In this document: positions 32,720-44,283 of the stretch, in pieces
Layout of the letters: every line of letters begins with the position of its first letter
Numbering within the stretch: position 1 is the stretch's first letter
Source: Humulus lupulus
Taxonomy: Eukaryota > Streptophyta > Magnoliopsida > Rosales > Cannabaceae
Length of the DNA stretch: 64,000 nucleotides
Reading direction: 5' to 3'
NCBI RefSeq assembly: GCF_963169125.1
Contig: NC_084799.1
Location: forward strand, 105,415,143 to 105,479,142
The notes under the pieces: model-generated
Databases searched by the model: none
What the model saw: the letters and a program-made list of their open reading frames with translations, nothing else
What the model was told of the DNA's origin: nothing
Made by a program: the position numbers and the translations under genes

Positions 32720-34334
32720 TATATGTGCATATATGTGTGAGGCCACATTATTATGTGGATATATTTGGGTTACTCAGCACGAGGCGATCCTAGGGAGCAA
32801 GTTAGTGGTCTAGTCATAATGAGATCAAAAACTCGGCTCGAGGTTAGCCTAGGGGTATTTTGGTAACTTAGTACATTACCGGGAATTATCAGGTAATGAG
32901 AAATTGTTTAGTGATTATTCGAGGATATTGGAGATAACGGGAATTGTGAGACGTTAATTATGATTAACGGAAAAATGTGACAATAGACCATTTTTCCCTT
33001 GGGGGCATGTTATAAATAAGTTAGTGGGCTGAGGTATTTTAGACATTTACCAGTCTTAGGAAGAGATATACTCAGCATTGGCTTGAACCTAGTAGAACTC
33101 AGAAATAGAAACACTCTCATTAACTCCCCCCTCTCTCTCTCTCTCTCCCTCTAAGTTTTGCTTGGGTTTTGAGAAGAACTAAGGGAAGTTAAAGGCTGGG
33201 GAGCTTGGAATTGAATGCTTAAGTCTAGGGTTGGATTAGTTGCAGCTAGGAGGATAAAAACCACAGCTGAGGGTACCGCTAGGGCATGGAAATGATCGTG
33301 CTCGAGGGTTGTTCTTATTATATGTTGCACTCAGACCTGAGGTAAGAAAACTACATCCAGTACATGTTAAATGTGATTATCTGCGTGATTAGGGCTTAAC
33401 CCCATTATGGAACATAGTAATTACTGTGTTTGTATTTAATGGGATGAGAGATATGATTAGTATGTATGCATACTTGTATTATCTGTAGTATGCGTGTTTG
33501 TATGTAGTTATCGGGTTGTCTCAATATCTGGTTAAGGCAATGACTTATTAGTTAAGGGTGGCAAAAGCGCGCTATGTGCTGGTCGAGAGGCTTAGGCCTA
33601 ATCAAGGACATACTATTACATTGGGCGATCCTATGGTCATTTGGAAAAAAAACAAAGCATTTGGCTAGCTCTATTGCTAGTTACTAAGAGATAGGGCAAA
33701 GGGCCCTGGGTGACGCTATGGTAACTTAGCTTGGGCATAGGTCCCCGGGTTACTCTATGGTCACTTAGCTAGGGCATAGGGTCCCAGATTGACTATATGG
33801 TCATCTATTCAGGGTAGCAGGCCCCAGAATGATCCTATAATCATTTATTTATAATTGTGTGCATGTATGAGTAGGTTATTACTTCTAGGCAAGCTAGATA
33901 TGCATCTGGAATCTGTATTTACTGTGCATGCACATGTTTAAGTTTTCTTAGTGAGCCTTAGCTCAAGAGTGTTATGTGGTGCAGGTAAGGGGAAAGGGAT
34001 GATGTACAAGCCATGAGTTAGAGTGCTTCGGTGGTGACGTGTATATATGCGATTGCTCGTCCACCATGGCCGAGGGTTTCTCAGAGGAACTAGGGGGCAA
34101 ACCCTATTTTGTTGCTTAGGTCAGTTGGTTGTAAATTTGTAATTGTATTAACCTTTTAAATGTTATTTTGGGATCCCATGTATGAATTTATATATTTTAA
34201 TGAAATGGTTATCCCTTTTTAATCAAAATTTTAACCCTAACCATTGTCAATAACTTTAGTTACACGTTTATAACCAAGGGCTGACACTATTTTAAGTACA
34301 TAGTGTAACGATCTTGGATTAGAAGGATGTTACA

Positions 34335-34604
34335 CCTTCATATGTTCCACGTGTGATATGTATGACATTCGTGCTTCGCCTTACATTAAGAGGCGTAGAA
34401 GGCTCAACATTGGTATGTTATCTTGTGGTATATGAAGAGGAAAAATGCATTTGGGTGGTGTGTTACTTTGGAGTGTATAAAAAACACAAAAAACAAAATA
34501 GCTAGGGTCGTGATCCAAGTGCTTCTTTGTGATTGAATGAAAGCCAATTATTTTTAGGTGTGGATCTCAAAGCTACCAATGTTTTTGATCTCCACCATTA
34601 ACCT
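34335..34604. other. Unassigned spacer
   Basis: 270 bp between two LTRs. No coding or repeat terminus is recognised. It is not the missing upstream part of the minus-strand chromovirus pol, which would be expected here if LTR copy B were a simple insertion. Confidence 0.5.
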
Positions 34605-35083
34605 TGTTGGTAACTGGTTTACCATGTGCGCAATGGAAAACATAGGGTGTTGGGCCCAGAGAATTCAAAATTATTTATTTAAACATACTTTAAATAATCA
34701 GATCCATTAATATGCAATACATTAATCATATAGCAATAAAAGATGAGAATTTACAAGTTGAAGAACTATCAAGAATCCTCGCACTTCTTCAAAATACTCA
34801 AACCAAGATCTTCCAAGATGTATCTCTACACCTCAAGACATGTGTGGGAATGTAGAGTAATGGTAGGGAAAATTTTGTGATTTACAAGATATTCTCAAAA
34901 CATGGGATCTTGGAATATTAGGCCTGAGATAGTATTCAGGGATGGAGAAAATAATGCGATCTATTTTCATTCTGTCAAAAGTATTATGTTAAAAAATATT
35001 TCTAACTGATTGATTTGTAAAAGAATTAATTAAAATTTTGAAATTTAAAATTCAAAATATTAAAAATTCAATTTATAAATCAA
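34605..35083 (-). mobile_element. Old family C LTR, left half (split by the Tat element)
   Basis: This begins TGTTGGTAAC (alternative start TGTTGGGCCC at 34648) and parallels the first ~480 bp of the solo LTR at 47267: a GCGCAA-GGAA motif, ACCAAGATCTTCCA, GATATTCTCAA-ACATG, GATCT. It is cut at 35083 by the Tat element and resumes at 49522 after the duplicated ATCAA. The mirrored relationship to the 1458 family puts its promoter on the minus strand. Confidence 0.7.
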
Positions 35084-35873
35084 TGTTAGCTCGAAAACTG
35101 GACTTGTCAGGTGTGAGCTCGAAATGTGTGAATGCATTGTATGGTCTAGCTGTAAGATCTCCGAAGTAAAATGACGACCTCAAAGATGTGTAACCTCAGG
35201 ATGCTTTCTGAGTTCGAAGTAACACGACGCTAGGATACATCGGTTATCGATCGTCTACGGATTAAACAATCTAAGCTTGGGAAGTGGAAGGTCAAGTGTG
35301 ATAGCTTCGGCAGTGTCTATCTGCTCCGAGCATGTCCTAAAGTAGGATGGTAAGCTCGTAGCAATACCATGAGTCTCAATAGCCATAGGGTTGATCGCTG
35401 ATCTTGAGGACCCGATGAGTCATCTAGGATAACCCGTTATGTATGAACATATTTATTGTTGTGTAATCCCAACATTTAAGGGATATTATTTAGTATGTTA
35501 TCCGTTCCTGATTCTTATGGGACATTTCCATATATGTAGGAGATATTGCATTTAATGTCATTATTTAAATTGATATATAGAATATCTTCCCGAAATATGT
35601 GGGAATGAACTCTGTAAACTACCCTATAAATAGCGGAGGCATGACCACTTGTAAAGGATCGATTTCTTTTGGCTGAAGCATAAGCTCTGGGTAATTCATC
35701 TCTGAAGAATTTCCAGAAATCTTACAACCTTAATAACATAGACTCGTGGACTAGGCAGAATTAACTGTTGAACCACGTAAAAACCCTCTTGTCTTTCTTC
35801 ATTATTCATTCGCTTCATAGCATACGTTGTTTAATTTCTCTACGATTTAAGTTGACGAAAAACGGTGTCAACA
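35084..35873 (+). repeat. 5' LTR of the Tat element (790 bp)
   Basis: It starts TGTTA and ends GTGTCAACA. Compared with the 3' LTR it lacks about 30 bp just after the first five bases. The TATA box is TATAAATA at 35625-35632, so U3 is about 540 bp. The LTR ends share an 'ACTCGTGGACTAGGCAGA' stretch and a GTTGAACCACGTAAAAA stretch with the LTR of the second Tat element at 59500. Confidence 0.9.
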
Positions 35874-35895
35874 GTTTGGTGCTTTCATTGAGAGC
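35874..35895 (+). other. Putative primer-binding site region
   Basis: The sequence GTTTGGTGCTTTCATTGAGA directly follows the LTR and is identical at 60262 after the other Tat LTR. TGG near the start fits pairing with a tRNA CCA end. I could not name the tRNA. Confidence 0.6.
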
Positions 35896-35950
35896 ATTAA
35901 GCAGTACGTATGTAAGTCTATTCACTCGAAGAAGCCTCCCTGAATAACCT

Positions 35951-38281
35951 ATGACCGCGAATGATCCCAATATTCCTGAGGAGGAAATCCTAGAGGAGGT
36001 TGACTATCCCCGGCGCCCTGGGAAGCAACCAATGATGAATTCAGACCCAGATGAGAGGAGTGGATCCTTTGACTCTTGAGGACCACCCGCACTACTAGCC
36101 CCCAGGGACGATGAGGACATGTACTACAACCCTGAGCGATATGTCCCAATTGTGGAGCTTAAAAACGTCAACTGCGAAAGCAGTTGGTAGAGGCTAAGAA
36201 ACGTAACAAGGAGCTGGCCAGATTGGCTGCTGAGGTGCAGGCGACTCAGCCCCTACCTCCGCCTGAGACCCAAGCTCCACCTCCATGAGATGTTCATGTT
36301 CCACCGCGTTGGTCTCGTGGGCGACCTTGCAAAAATGCTGCCACACGAAGAATGAAGCAACCTCTGCCACCAGCAGAACAACCTGCTCCCTCAAGGCCCC
36401 AGAGAAATACTCGGGCTGGAGCTCTTATCAACTCAACTGCTGAGGTACCAGCCGAGACTGGGAATAACAAACCCTCGCGGGGGCTCGGACCCAAAATCCT
36501 TGTAACACGCAGAACGTTCCTGAACTGGTACAGGAAAACTCGGGACCTTCTAGGCCTCGTAATGGATGGCAGCCACCATCACCCTAAGGCACCCACAATC
36601 GCTGATAAGATATCCCTCACCACCTCAGAGAAACACGCAACCGATGTAGGGCGATAGGGAAAGGCGAGCTGGGCGGAAACATGGGAATGGAGAGACTGCT
36701 AGAGAACGTAGAGGCACCCAGCCTACGAGAAGCCGAATGTCTCGATCTCACACCATTGAGATGAGACAACCAAAAAGGAACCCATCTCGAAACAACCACG
36801 CAGCCAGCCATACCAGCAAAGGATTAGGAGACACTAGATTGGTCTGTATGTATGACTGGGGACACAGAAACACTGGGAATCGAAGGGATCACCCTAACTT
36901 ACAGGAACACCTGAACCAGAGTCGGGGTAATGATAACCCCTCGAACCCAGACCTAAGTGATCACCTAAATGGGCGCAAGGTTCTCATGCGGAGGCGCGAA
37001 GCTGGAATTGTGATGAATGATAACCAATTTCAGGTCAAACCCCCCGTGGATCCAGTCCAAGAAAGGATTGATCAATTGGAAAGAGCATTCAGGCTCTTGC
37101 AAAATGAACGAGGTCAGGATCGGGACGAAGAGCTTGATGAGGAACTCGAACCCTTCGCCCCCCATATTTCTAGTACCCTATTTCCTCAAGGATTTTGAAT
37201 TCCTCATGTCCCACCGTTTGATGGGAATTCCGATCCATACAGTCACTTAAGTACATTTAATACCATTATGAGAGCGAGTAATGTGGGCTACGAGCTTAGG
37301 TGCATGTTGTTTCCAGCTTCGCTCATAGGACTAACAAAAAACTAGTTCGAAAAATATAAGAGGCATTCAATTGCTTCTTGGGATCAATTATCTAGAGATT
37401 TCAAGAACCAATTCAGAGCTATGATTGGAATAAGGCCCGAGGTGTCCGCCTTAACCAATGTTCGGCAGCAGCCGAACGAAACATTGAAAAGTTACCTTAC
37501 AAGGTTCAATTTAGAAGTTGCCCGAGCTCGTGACGTAGATGACAATGGTCATCTGATGGCTGTCCGAGCTGGGGTAATGCCTAGAAGCCCTCTCTAGGAA
37601 GATATGCAGAGAAAGCCTGTGAGGTCCTTAACCGAGTTCAATTGACAAGCTCAGAGATTTGTCAATGTAGAGGAGGCAAGGTCAGCATTGAATATGGCCT
37701 CTCAACCCATAACTACAACAACAAACATAAACTCTGCCTCAACCTCGGTGGACCCATCGGCCTCGAAGCCCTCTGCAGACAACCCTTCCAAAAGAAAGAA
37801 GACTGAAGGGAGTAACCCCGAGGCGGAAGGGAGAAAGAAGAATTAAGGGGAAAGATATTTCTCCGTGTACAAACTGTACACCGAGCTAAATGAGTCTCAA
37901 GAGAATATCTACCTGGCTAATGAAAACCAGGTCCCTTTCAGGCGTTCAGACCCCATGAGGAACCAGAAAGCAAAGAGAGATTCTAGTAAATACTACAGAT
38001 TCCATAGGGATATCGGACATACAACCGATGAATGCAGGAAACTAAAAGACGAGATAGAAGGCCTGATCTCGAGAGGATATTTCAGGCAAGATGTAAGAAA
38101 CCAAAATTCCAATCAGGCTTCTATCAGTCAGAGGGTAGCTGCACCATCGCCTGCCCAAAACAATAACTCCCGAGCAAGGGAGGACGAGAGACCCCCTTCG
38201 ATTGATGGAGAAGATGTTGTAACCATCTCGGGGGACCTCATCTCACAGGATCAGGTAGGAACGCCCAAAAAAGATACGTGA
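35951..38281 (+). pseudogene. Tat gag (decayed)
   Basis: From ATG 35951 the frame gives an acidic N-terminus (NIPEEEILEEVDYP), then stops and shifts. A longer open stretch (36737-37198) is Arg/Asn-rich and ends in a DPVQERIDQLERAF coiled segment. The capsid region follows across stops (HLSTFN, then SYLTRFNLEVARA near 37490-37530). The final stretch (37865-38281) has the Tat-type zinc finger YYRFHRDIGHTTDECRKLKD. The first Cys of the usual Y-C-x-F-H pattern is Tyr here. The gag stops at 36078, 37335, 37597 and 37644 each fit a C-to-T or G-to-A change (CGA to TGA, TGG to TAG). Gag formed the particle. Confidence 0.9.
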
Positions 38282-38346
38282 ATGAGCTGAAAACTGGTAA
38301 CGGGTCCCCTTACGAACCTGGACCCAAGGCTCCAAAACACTAGAGG

Positions 38347-38793
38347 GTTGAATCTCAACCTATTACTTTTACTGAGGACGATGCATCTCATGTGCAGTTT
38401 CCTCACAATGACCCGCTAGTCATCACCCTTCAGCTAGCAAATAAGAGGGTTCACTGGGTCCTGGTAGATAACGGGAGCTCAGTGAATATCCTCTATAAGG
38501 CCACCTTAGAAAAGATGGGACTCACGCTTCATGACCTAAAAGCCTACGCGACGACATTGTACGACTTTTCAGGAGAAGGGATTGCCTGTATAGGATCTAT
38601 TGAATTCCCTATAACCTTGGGAGACTATCCAGTCTTGACAACCAAGATGATGGAATTCATTGTAGTAGATCTACCATCGGCCTACAACGTACTGCTCAGG
38701 AGACCCGCCCTAGTAGAGCTGGGGGTAGTTTCGTTTGTAAGGCATTTTTCCATCAAGTTCCTGACTTCTAGTGGCATCAGGACAGTGAAATGA
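38347..38793 (+). pseudogene. Tat aspartic protease
   Basis: A 133-residue open stretch reads [13 protein letters not shown], then the active site [14 protein letters not shown] (D-N-G-S in place of the commoner D-T/S-G), a flap region and an AYNVLLRRPAL segment, where relatives have ILGRP. Each monomer supplies one aspartate, and the dimer cleaves gag-pol. The stop at 38791 is followed by decayed linker to RT. Confidence 0.85.
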
Positions 38794-39029
38794 GACCAGC
38801 TCGTAGGAAGGGAATGCTATAGCATTTCCATTAGAGGAAAGAAACAGACAAGCACACAGACACTTGTCATAATTCAGAATAATGATGGAACAGTCTACGA
38901 GATAGACAAAGAAATTGATCCAAGAATAGAGGAAAGAGCTGACCTCGAGCCATTAGAAGAGCTTGAAGAGGTCAGGCTCGAAGAAGTAGACCCCCCAAAG
39001 ACAGTGAAGGTAGGGAAAAATCTTCCAGA

Positions 39030-40330
39030 GAAACAAAATAGCAATTAATTTTCTTTTTGAAAAAGAAACAGGATGTTTTCGCATGGTCACATTCGGATAT
39101 GGTAGGGATGAATCCGAAAGTGGTAAGCCACACTCTAAATATTGACAAAAGCTTTCCCCCGAAGCAACAAAAGAGAAGACTCTTGGATGACGATTGGAAG
39201 AAGGCCTTAAAAGTAGAGGTCGACAGATGGAAGGCAAAATGATTCATTCGAGATGCCTTCTACTCTGATTGGGTCGCCAATCTGGTGCTAGTCCCGAAAC
39301 TTAACGGGACATGGCGGACCTGTATTGACTACTCAGACCTTAATAAGGCCTATCCAGAGGACTGTTTCCCCTACCTCGAATCGACCAGCTCGTAGATCCC
39401 ACAATTGGGCATGGAGACGCTTATTTTGGATATAACTTGATCTCCATGCATGCCCCAGACCAAGAGCATACAAGTTTTGTGACAGAAAAAGGACTATATT
39501 GCTACAATGTCATGCCGTTCGGACTAAAGAATGCTGGAGCAACTTACCAACGGCTCGTAAACATGATGTTCTCCGAGCAGATAGGTAATAACATGGAAGT
39601 TTATGTTGATGATATGTTGGTTAAATCTAAACATAACAATAACCATGTGGATGACCTTGAAGAGTGCTTTGCCGTATTACATGAAGTGCTATTTTGGAGT
39701 GTCATTAGGAAAGTTCCTAGGCTTCATTGTAAACGCACGGCTTTAATTGATATGCCCTCACCTCAAAAACATAAGGATGTCCAAAGTTTGACTGGGCGGA
39801 TGGAGGCACTAAGTAGGTTTATCTCGAAAAATACAGACCGTTGTCTTCCATTTTTCATCATTTTGAGGGGAGGCAAAAAATTCGAGTGGATAGAAGAATG
39901 CGAGTTAGGTTTTCAAGAGCTCAAGAATCACCTCGCCGAGCCTCCCATCTTGTCAAAACCCATCATGGGGGAAATTTTGTACCTATATCTTGCTACGACC
40001 GAGCAAGCCATTAGCGATGTTCTCGTCCGAGAAGAGCAGAAGGTGCAGAAGCCTGTTTACTATGTTAGCAAAAGGTTACTGGGGGCAGAATCGAGATACC
40101 CCTTAATGGAGAAGCTGGCTCTCAGCCTAATTCACTCATCTTGAAAGCTTCGACCCTGTTTCCAGGCGCACCCCATTCATGTGCTGACTGATCAGCTACT
40201 AAGACAAGTCTTGTCCAAGCCAGAAGCCTCGGGCTGGTTACTAAAATGGGCCATTAAACTCGGACAATTCGAGATCACCTACCATCCTAGGACAACCATA
40301 AGAGAACAGGCCCTGACAGACTTCATAGTG
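39030..40330 (+). pseudogene. Tat reverse transcriptase and first RNase H
   Basis: The linker motif DVFAWSH (39073) leads to RT: VPKLNGTWR, then a frameshift near 39370, and the block normally read as MDAYSGYNQ is shortened to DAYFGYN by a deletion of about 15 nt that keeps the first catalytic Asp. A 235-residue open stretch (39437-40144) has MPFGLKNAGATY and the active site EVYVDDMLVKSK near 39600-39630. A deletion near 39720 removes most of the thumb's LGFIVN region. RNase H follows (ILYLYLATTEQAISDVL, then SKRLLGAESRY). A CGA-to-TGA stop lies at 40142. Confidence 0.9.
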
Positions 40331-40339
40331 GAATGCACT

Positions 40340-41011
40340 GGAGTGACTAACGATGAAGTTATAACCCCAGCCCGCGAGCTGTGGAAACTTTATGTTGATG
40401 GGTCTTCCAATGAAAATGGGTCGGGGGCAGGAATAATACTGATCACCCCAGCAGGAAGTCGATTTCACTCTGCTTTGAGATTTGACTTCAGAGCATCAAA
40501 TAATGAGGCTGAGTACGAAGCTATACTGGCAGGACTTCGAATAGCCAAGGAACTCAAGGCTAAGGCGGTACATTGCTACAGTGACTCCCAGTTGGTGGTC
40601 AACCAAATCTTAGGGGAATACCAGGCTCGTGGGACAAGAATGGCCGCATATTTAGAAAAAGCGAAGGCAGCCCTCAAGCAATTCGAATTTTACAGGATAG
40701 AACAAGTTCCCCAAGAGCAAAATTCGAATGCAGACGCCTTAGCCAGGCTCGCCACGTCCACCGAGGTTGATGAACTAAATATCATACCAATCGAACGTCT
40801 ATCGACACCTAGTATAACCGAGCCTGAACAGGAAGATGCGTGCATGATAAACTCCGAGCCGATCTGGATGACCCCGATAATTAGGTATCTTGAGACTGGC
40901 ATTCTCTCAGAAGAATGGACCAAGGCTCAAAAATTGATGTATCAAATCCCCAGGTACACCGTTGTGGAGGGAAGGCTATACAGAAGAGGATACTCTATGC
41001 CATTACTCTGA
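40340..41011 (+). pseudogene. Second, archaeal-type RNase H of the Tat element
   Basis: After the first RNase H and a tether (QALTDFIVE) comes a full second RNase H: LYVDGSSNENGSGAGIIL, NNEAEYEAILAGLRIA, HCYSDSQLVVNQI and ADALARLA. The acidic residues of the active site (D in YVDGS, E in EAEYEA, D in YSDSQ and D in ADALA) are all present. This duplicated RNase H is the hallmark of the Tat group. It lies in one 276-residue open frame (40181-41011), the best conserved part of this pol, ending with a CGA-to-TGA type stop. Confidence 0.92.
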
Positions 41012-42100
41012 TGTGTGACTCCACCCGAGGCTAAGAAGATCATGGAAGAAATTCATGAAGGATTTTGTGGAGACCACACTGGGGGCCATAGCCTATCCAA
41101 GAAAATCATACGCCAAGGATACTTCTGGCCTACTATTAAAGCAGATTTGTTTCATTACGTCAAGAAATGCAACAAGTATCAACAATTCTCATCAATTCCT
41201 CGAGCTCCACCTTCCGAGCTAACTATGATGACCTCCTCATGGCCATTTGCAGTCTGGGGAATCGACCTCATAGGCTTGCTGCCAACTGGCAAAGGTAGAG
41301 TCAAATACGCAGTAGTCGTAGTAGATTACTTTACGAAGTGGACCGAGGCCGAGCCTCTAGTGACAATTACTTTGAAAAAAGTCTTGGACTTCGTGGTAAA
41401 GAACATCATATGCCGATATGGGGTGCCAAGGAAGATTGTGTCCGATAACGGTACTCAATTCGATAGCGATTTGTTTACCAACTTTTGCGAGAAAAATGGG
41501 ATAATAAAGAGCTTCTCCTCTGTGGCCCGTCCCTAAGCGAATGGCCAGGTCGAAGCTGTAAACAAAACCCTAAAAAGTTCTCTGAAGAAAAAGTTGGAAG
41601 AAGCAAAAGGGAAATGCTTCAAAGAATTGCCCTAAGTTTTGTGGGCATATCGAACCACAACTCGTACTTCAACGAGACATACCCCCTTTTCTCTGGCATA
41701 TGGATGCGAGGCTATGTTGTCAATCGAGGTTGAAATACCCACAATTCATGCCCACTCTTATGACCAAGCATCGAACTAATCCCATCTCGAAGTAAGTCTG
41801 GACCTGATTGAAGAAAGAAGGGACGAAGCTCAGCTAAAAAATGTTGCATACCAACAGCGAGCTACCCGGTATTTCAATAAAAGAGTTCAAAATAGAAAAT
41901 TCGGTGTGGGAGATTTGGTGCTGAGGCATGTGTTCTTGGCAACACGGGATCCAGATGCTGGCATGCTCGGGCCTAATTGGGAAGGACCTTATCAGATCGA
42001 ATCAGTCATCCGACCTGGTGTCTACAAGTTGGCTAGATTGAATGGGAGTTTGGTACCACGAGCATGGAATGACGAACATCTACGACCTTACTATCAATAG
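41012..42100 (+). pseudogene. Tat integrase, no chromodomain
   Basis: The zinc-binding domain has His-His, then CNKYQQF, where the second Cys of the C-x-x-C pair is Tyr. The core shows GIDLIGLLPTGKG, SDNGTQF and, after a CAA-to-TAA stop, NGQVEAVNK, so D, D and E are all present. The frame shifts around 41480-41900 and ends in the open stretch 41906-42100 (GDLVLRHVF, then NWEGPYQIE and RPYYQ), a standard integrase C-terminus. It would insert the element's DNA. Confidence 0.9.
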
Positions 42101-42310
42101 TGTAGGAATGATGTCACCTGTAACCATACTTGTTTATCTGTACTATGTTCCTGTTAATAAATAAAGTTCGATTTCATTTCAATATGCTGTATTTTTTATT
42201 TTGTTTTTGCAAACTCTCTTAATTTAATAACCTATGGTCACACTCATAGGATATTAAGGGGGAATTAGTGGTACATATACCATCATCTTGAAAAAATTAA
42301 ATAGCAAATT

Positions 42311-42530
42311 ATTAAAAATAAAATATTTGGATATAACCAAATATGCGAGCTAAGATAGTTTGAAGATAACCAAATTGTTAAAAATAAAGTGTTTGGATAT
42401 AACCAAATACACGATATAAGATAGTTTGGAGTCAACCAAATTATTAAAAATAAAATGCTTGGATATAACCAAATTATGGAAAAATAAGTGTTTGGATGTA
42501 ACCAAATACAGGAATATAAGTTTATGGATT
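42311..42530 (+). repeat. 66-bp tandem repeat array (about 3.3 units) downstream of pol
   Basis: Units start at 42311, 42377 and 42443, each with TTAAAAATAAA, then TTGGATATAACCAAAT, then, in the first two, TAAGATAGTTTG and an AACCAAATT end; a degenerate partial unit follows. TTTGGATATAACCAAA is a near-perfect inverted repeat inside each unit. It lies in the untranslated region between pol and the antisense gene. Confidence 0.9.
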
Positions 42531-43631
42531 ACAAACCAAACACGACCTGAATAGGTTTGGAACGAACCAGCTAAAAATAATCGACAGTAAGTTGGAACAC
42601 AACTGACTTCAATCTACATCGAGATCGAGGCTGGAATATCCTACAAAAAGATAGTTTCGACCTCATAACCTTGGGGAGCTACCCAAGGATGAGGAAAAGT
42701 TACTAAAAAAGAAAGAAATAACTAAACCACTTACGTTGCAGGCCATAGAAGTACTTTTGGGTGCATGGTAAAAGTAATTTTCGACCTCAACATATAACGA
42801 GATCGAATTCAGATATATCGTGCAAACTATGCATGAATGCATTGAAGCTCGAGGCTAAAAATCCACCGCATGTGTGTATGAATAAACAGACATAAGGACA
42901 CTTTAATATAAATTGCATGAAATATTTCGACCTAAGAAATGTAAAGCAAAAATATTAAAGTAAAGTCAAATATGGTATCATAAATATCATAAGAAAATAG
43001 CTCTTTCGCGAGCTATAAATTGTCTTATCCCCAAGGGCAAAAGAAGCAAAAGATAAAAAAGAACTATTTAAATTGAAGGGACGCAGCCCCAGGTAGAGAT
43101 TTAGGAGGGAGGAGCATCCTCCTTGGACTTCTCAGCATCCTCCTTAGCTCTCTTTGCCTCCTCCCAAGAAGCCTCCTCCTCATCAAGCCGAGCTTGCCAC
43201 TTGGCTAGTAGGTCTACCTCGAAAGATCCTAAGAAGCTGGTATCAAAGTCGACATTACTGGCCTAGATCCTATACATAGCCAGGTCGACCGCCCGATCCA
43301 TCTTCTCCTTAAACTCTGCAAGGAGACGAGCCTTTTTGCTCTCCATAATCTCGAAAGTGACAGCCTTCTCCTCCTCAAGCTTGACATTAATCTTCTCAAG
43401 CTCCACGACCCGTGCGTTCACCTTCTCAAGCTCCGTGAGCCGGGCATTCAGCTTCTCGAGCTCGGTGTTCTTGGCCTTTAGTTGTTCAGCTTCAGCCTCC
43501 ATCTTTTCCTTTGTGACCTTGAGCTCGTCACTAAGCTTGAGTTGGAGATCCTTCAACTCCTGGGCATAATACATGCTCGAATGGACCTCATTGTTCAGCT
43601 TAAAGTTAAGTTGAGCAGAGACAGCAAGAGT

Positions 43632-43705
43632 CTGACACACAAAGAAATCAAATTAGAACATAAACTAAGTATAAATACAAATAGCAACGAGATGAGGAAG
43701 GTTAC
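43632..43705 (-). other. Intron (74 bp) of the antisense gene
   Basis: The minus strand reads GCG|GTAACC...TGTCAG|ACT. Removing it joins EKSIKLTVA to TLAVSAQLNF without a frame change, leading straight into the coiled coil. Confidence 0.75.
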
Positions 43706-44184
43706 CGCAACAGTGAGCTTGATACTCTTCTCGAAAAGAGTGTTGCAGTCTCGAGCATTGTTTAAGAACTGCCAATGAGGGGCGTCGAAGCTACCAAAAC
43801 TCTAGCCCACTCGAGACAGAATGTTTGAGCAAAGTGTAGCCCCATGGGATCCAGCTGCATTGTCGATTACGTACTCATCGATGTGAGTAGAAATTGACAG
43901 CAGATGCGTTTTGGAGATCGGAGGCTTTTTTGGAGGTGGACCAAGCGTGGAGTGGACCAGGGTCAGAGGAGGCACAAGAGGAACAACCGTAGAGGACACC
44001 TCGACCTGAGGAGTCGGATCCACAGTTGGGCTCGGAACAGCTGGAGCTGGTGGGGGAGGTGTATTCTCTGTCCTCTTAAGGACCTTGGCAGGTCGGTCTG
44101 ATTTCCGCGACCCCCTCAGGCGCTTACTCCTTTGTGCTCCCTCGCCACTAGCGAGCACAGAGTCAAGGTCAGAATCCATATCAC

Positions 44185-44283
44185 CTGCACATTCACATTG
44201 CATTATGAGATATTCTGAGACAAAAAAGTTAGCATGATGCAGACAGGCAAAGAATAAAAAAAATAAGAAAAGAGAAACCTAAC
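44185..44283 (-). other. Intron (99 bp) of the antisense gene
   Basis: The minus strand reads TTCCA|GTTAGG...GTGCAG|GTGATA with a pyrimidine-rich interior. Splicing rejoins GESS and SDMDSD through a codon split by the intron, with the frame kept. Confidence 0.75.

Larger units (their letters stand above)
28216..34334 (+). mobile_element. Chromovirus LTR (copy B), split by a nested element
   Basis: The LTR starts TGTAACGTCCC at 28216, is interrupted by 28475-32719, and ends at 34334 with GGATGTTACA. Without the insert and its duplicated 5 bp it is about 1870 bp long. It carries a (CT)n tract at 33126-33150, a 'CACAGCTGAGG' stretch near 33263, a GTGCAGGTAAGG module near 33980 and a GATCCCATGTATG module near 34175, all shared with the LTRs at 50595-52649 and 57455-59464. 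No primer site follows 34334, so it is a solo or truncated LTR. Its left flank is the minus-strand chromovirus pol. Confidence 0.85.

Noticed and set aside
38450..38480. D-N-G-S protease site considered as a disabling mutation
   Set aside because: The second Tat element has the same D-N-G-S at about 62845, so it is the normal form in this lineage.
38347..42100. Endogenous pararetrovirus (caulimovirus) considered because of protease-RT-RNase H order
   Set aside because: Integrase, LTRs with target duplication and an archaeal-type RNase H are present, and no movement protein is seen, so it is a Tat retrotransposon.
43336..43569. Plus-strand Ser/Phe-rich frame
   Set aside because: It is the mirror image of the Glu/Lys-rich coiled coil on the minus strand; the repeated SSS/FSF pattern comes from the complementary codons.
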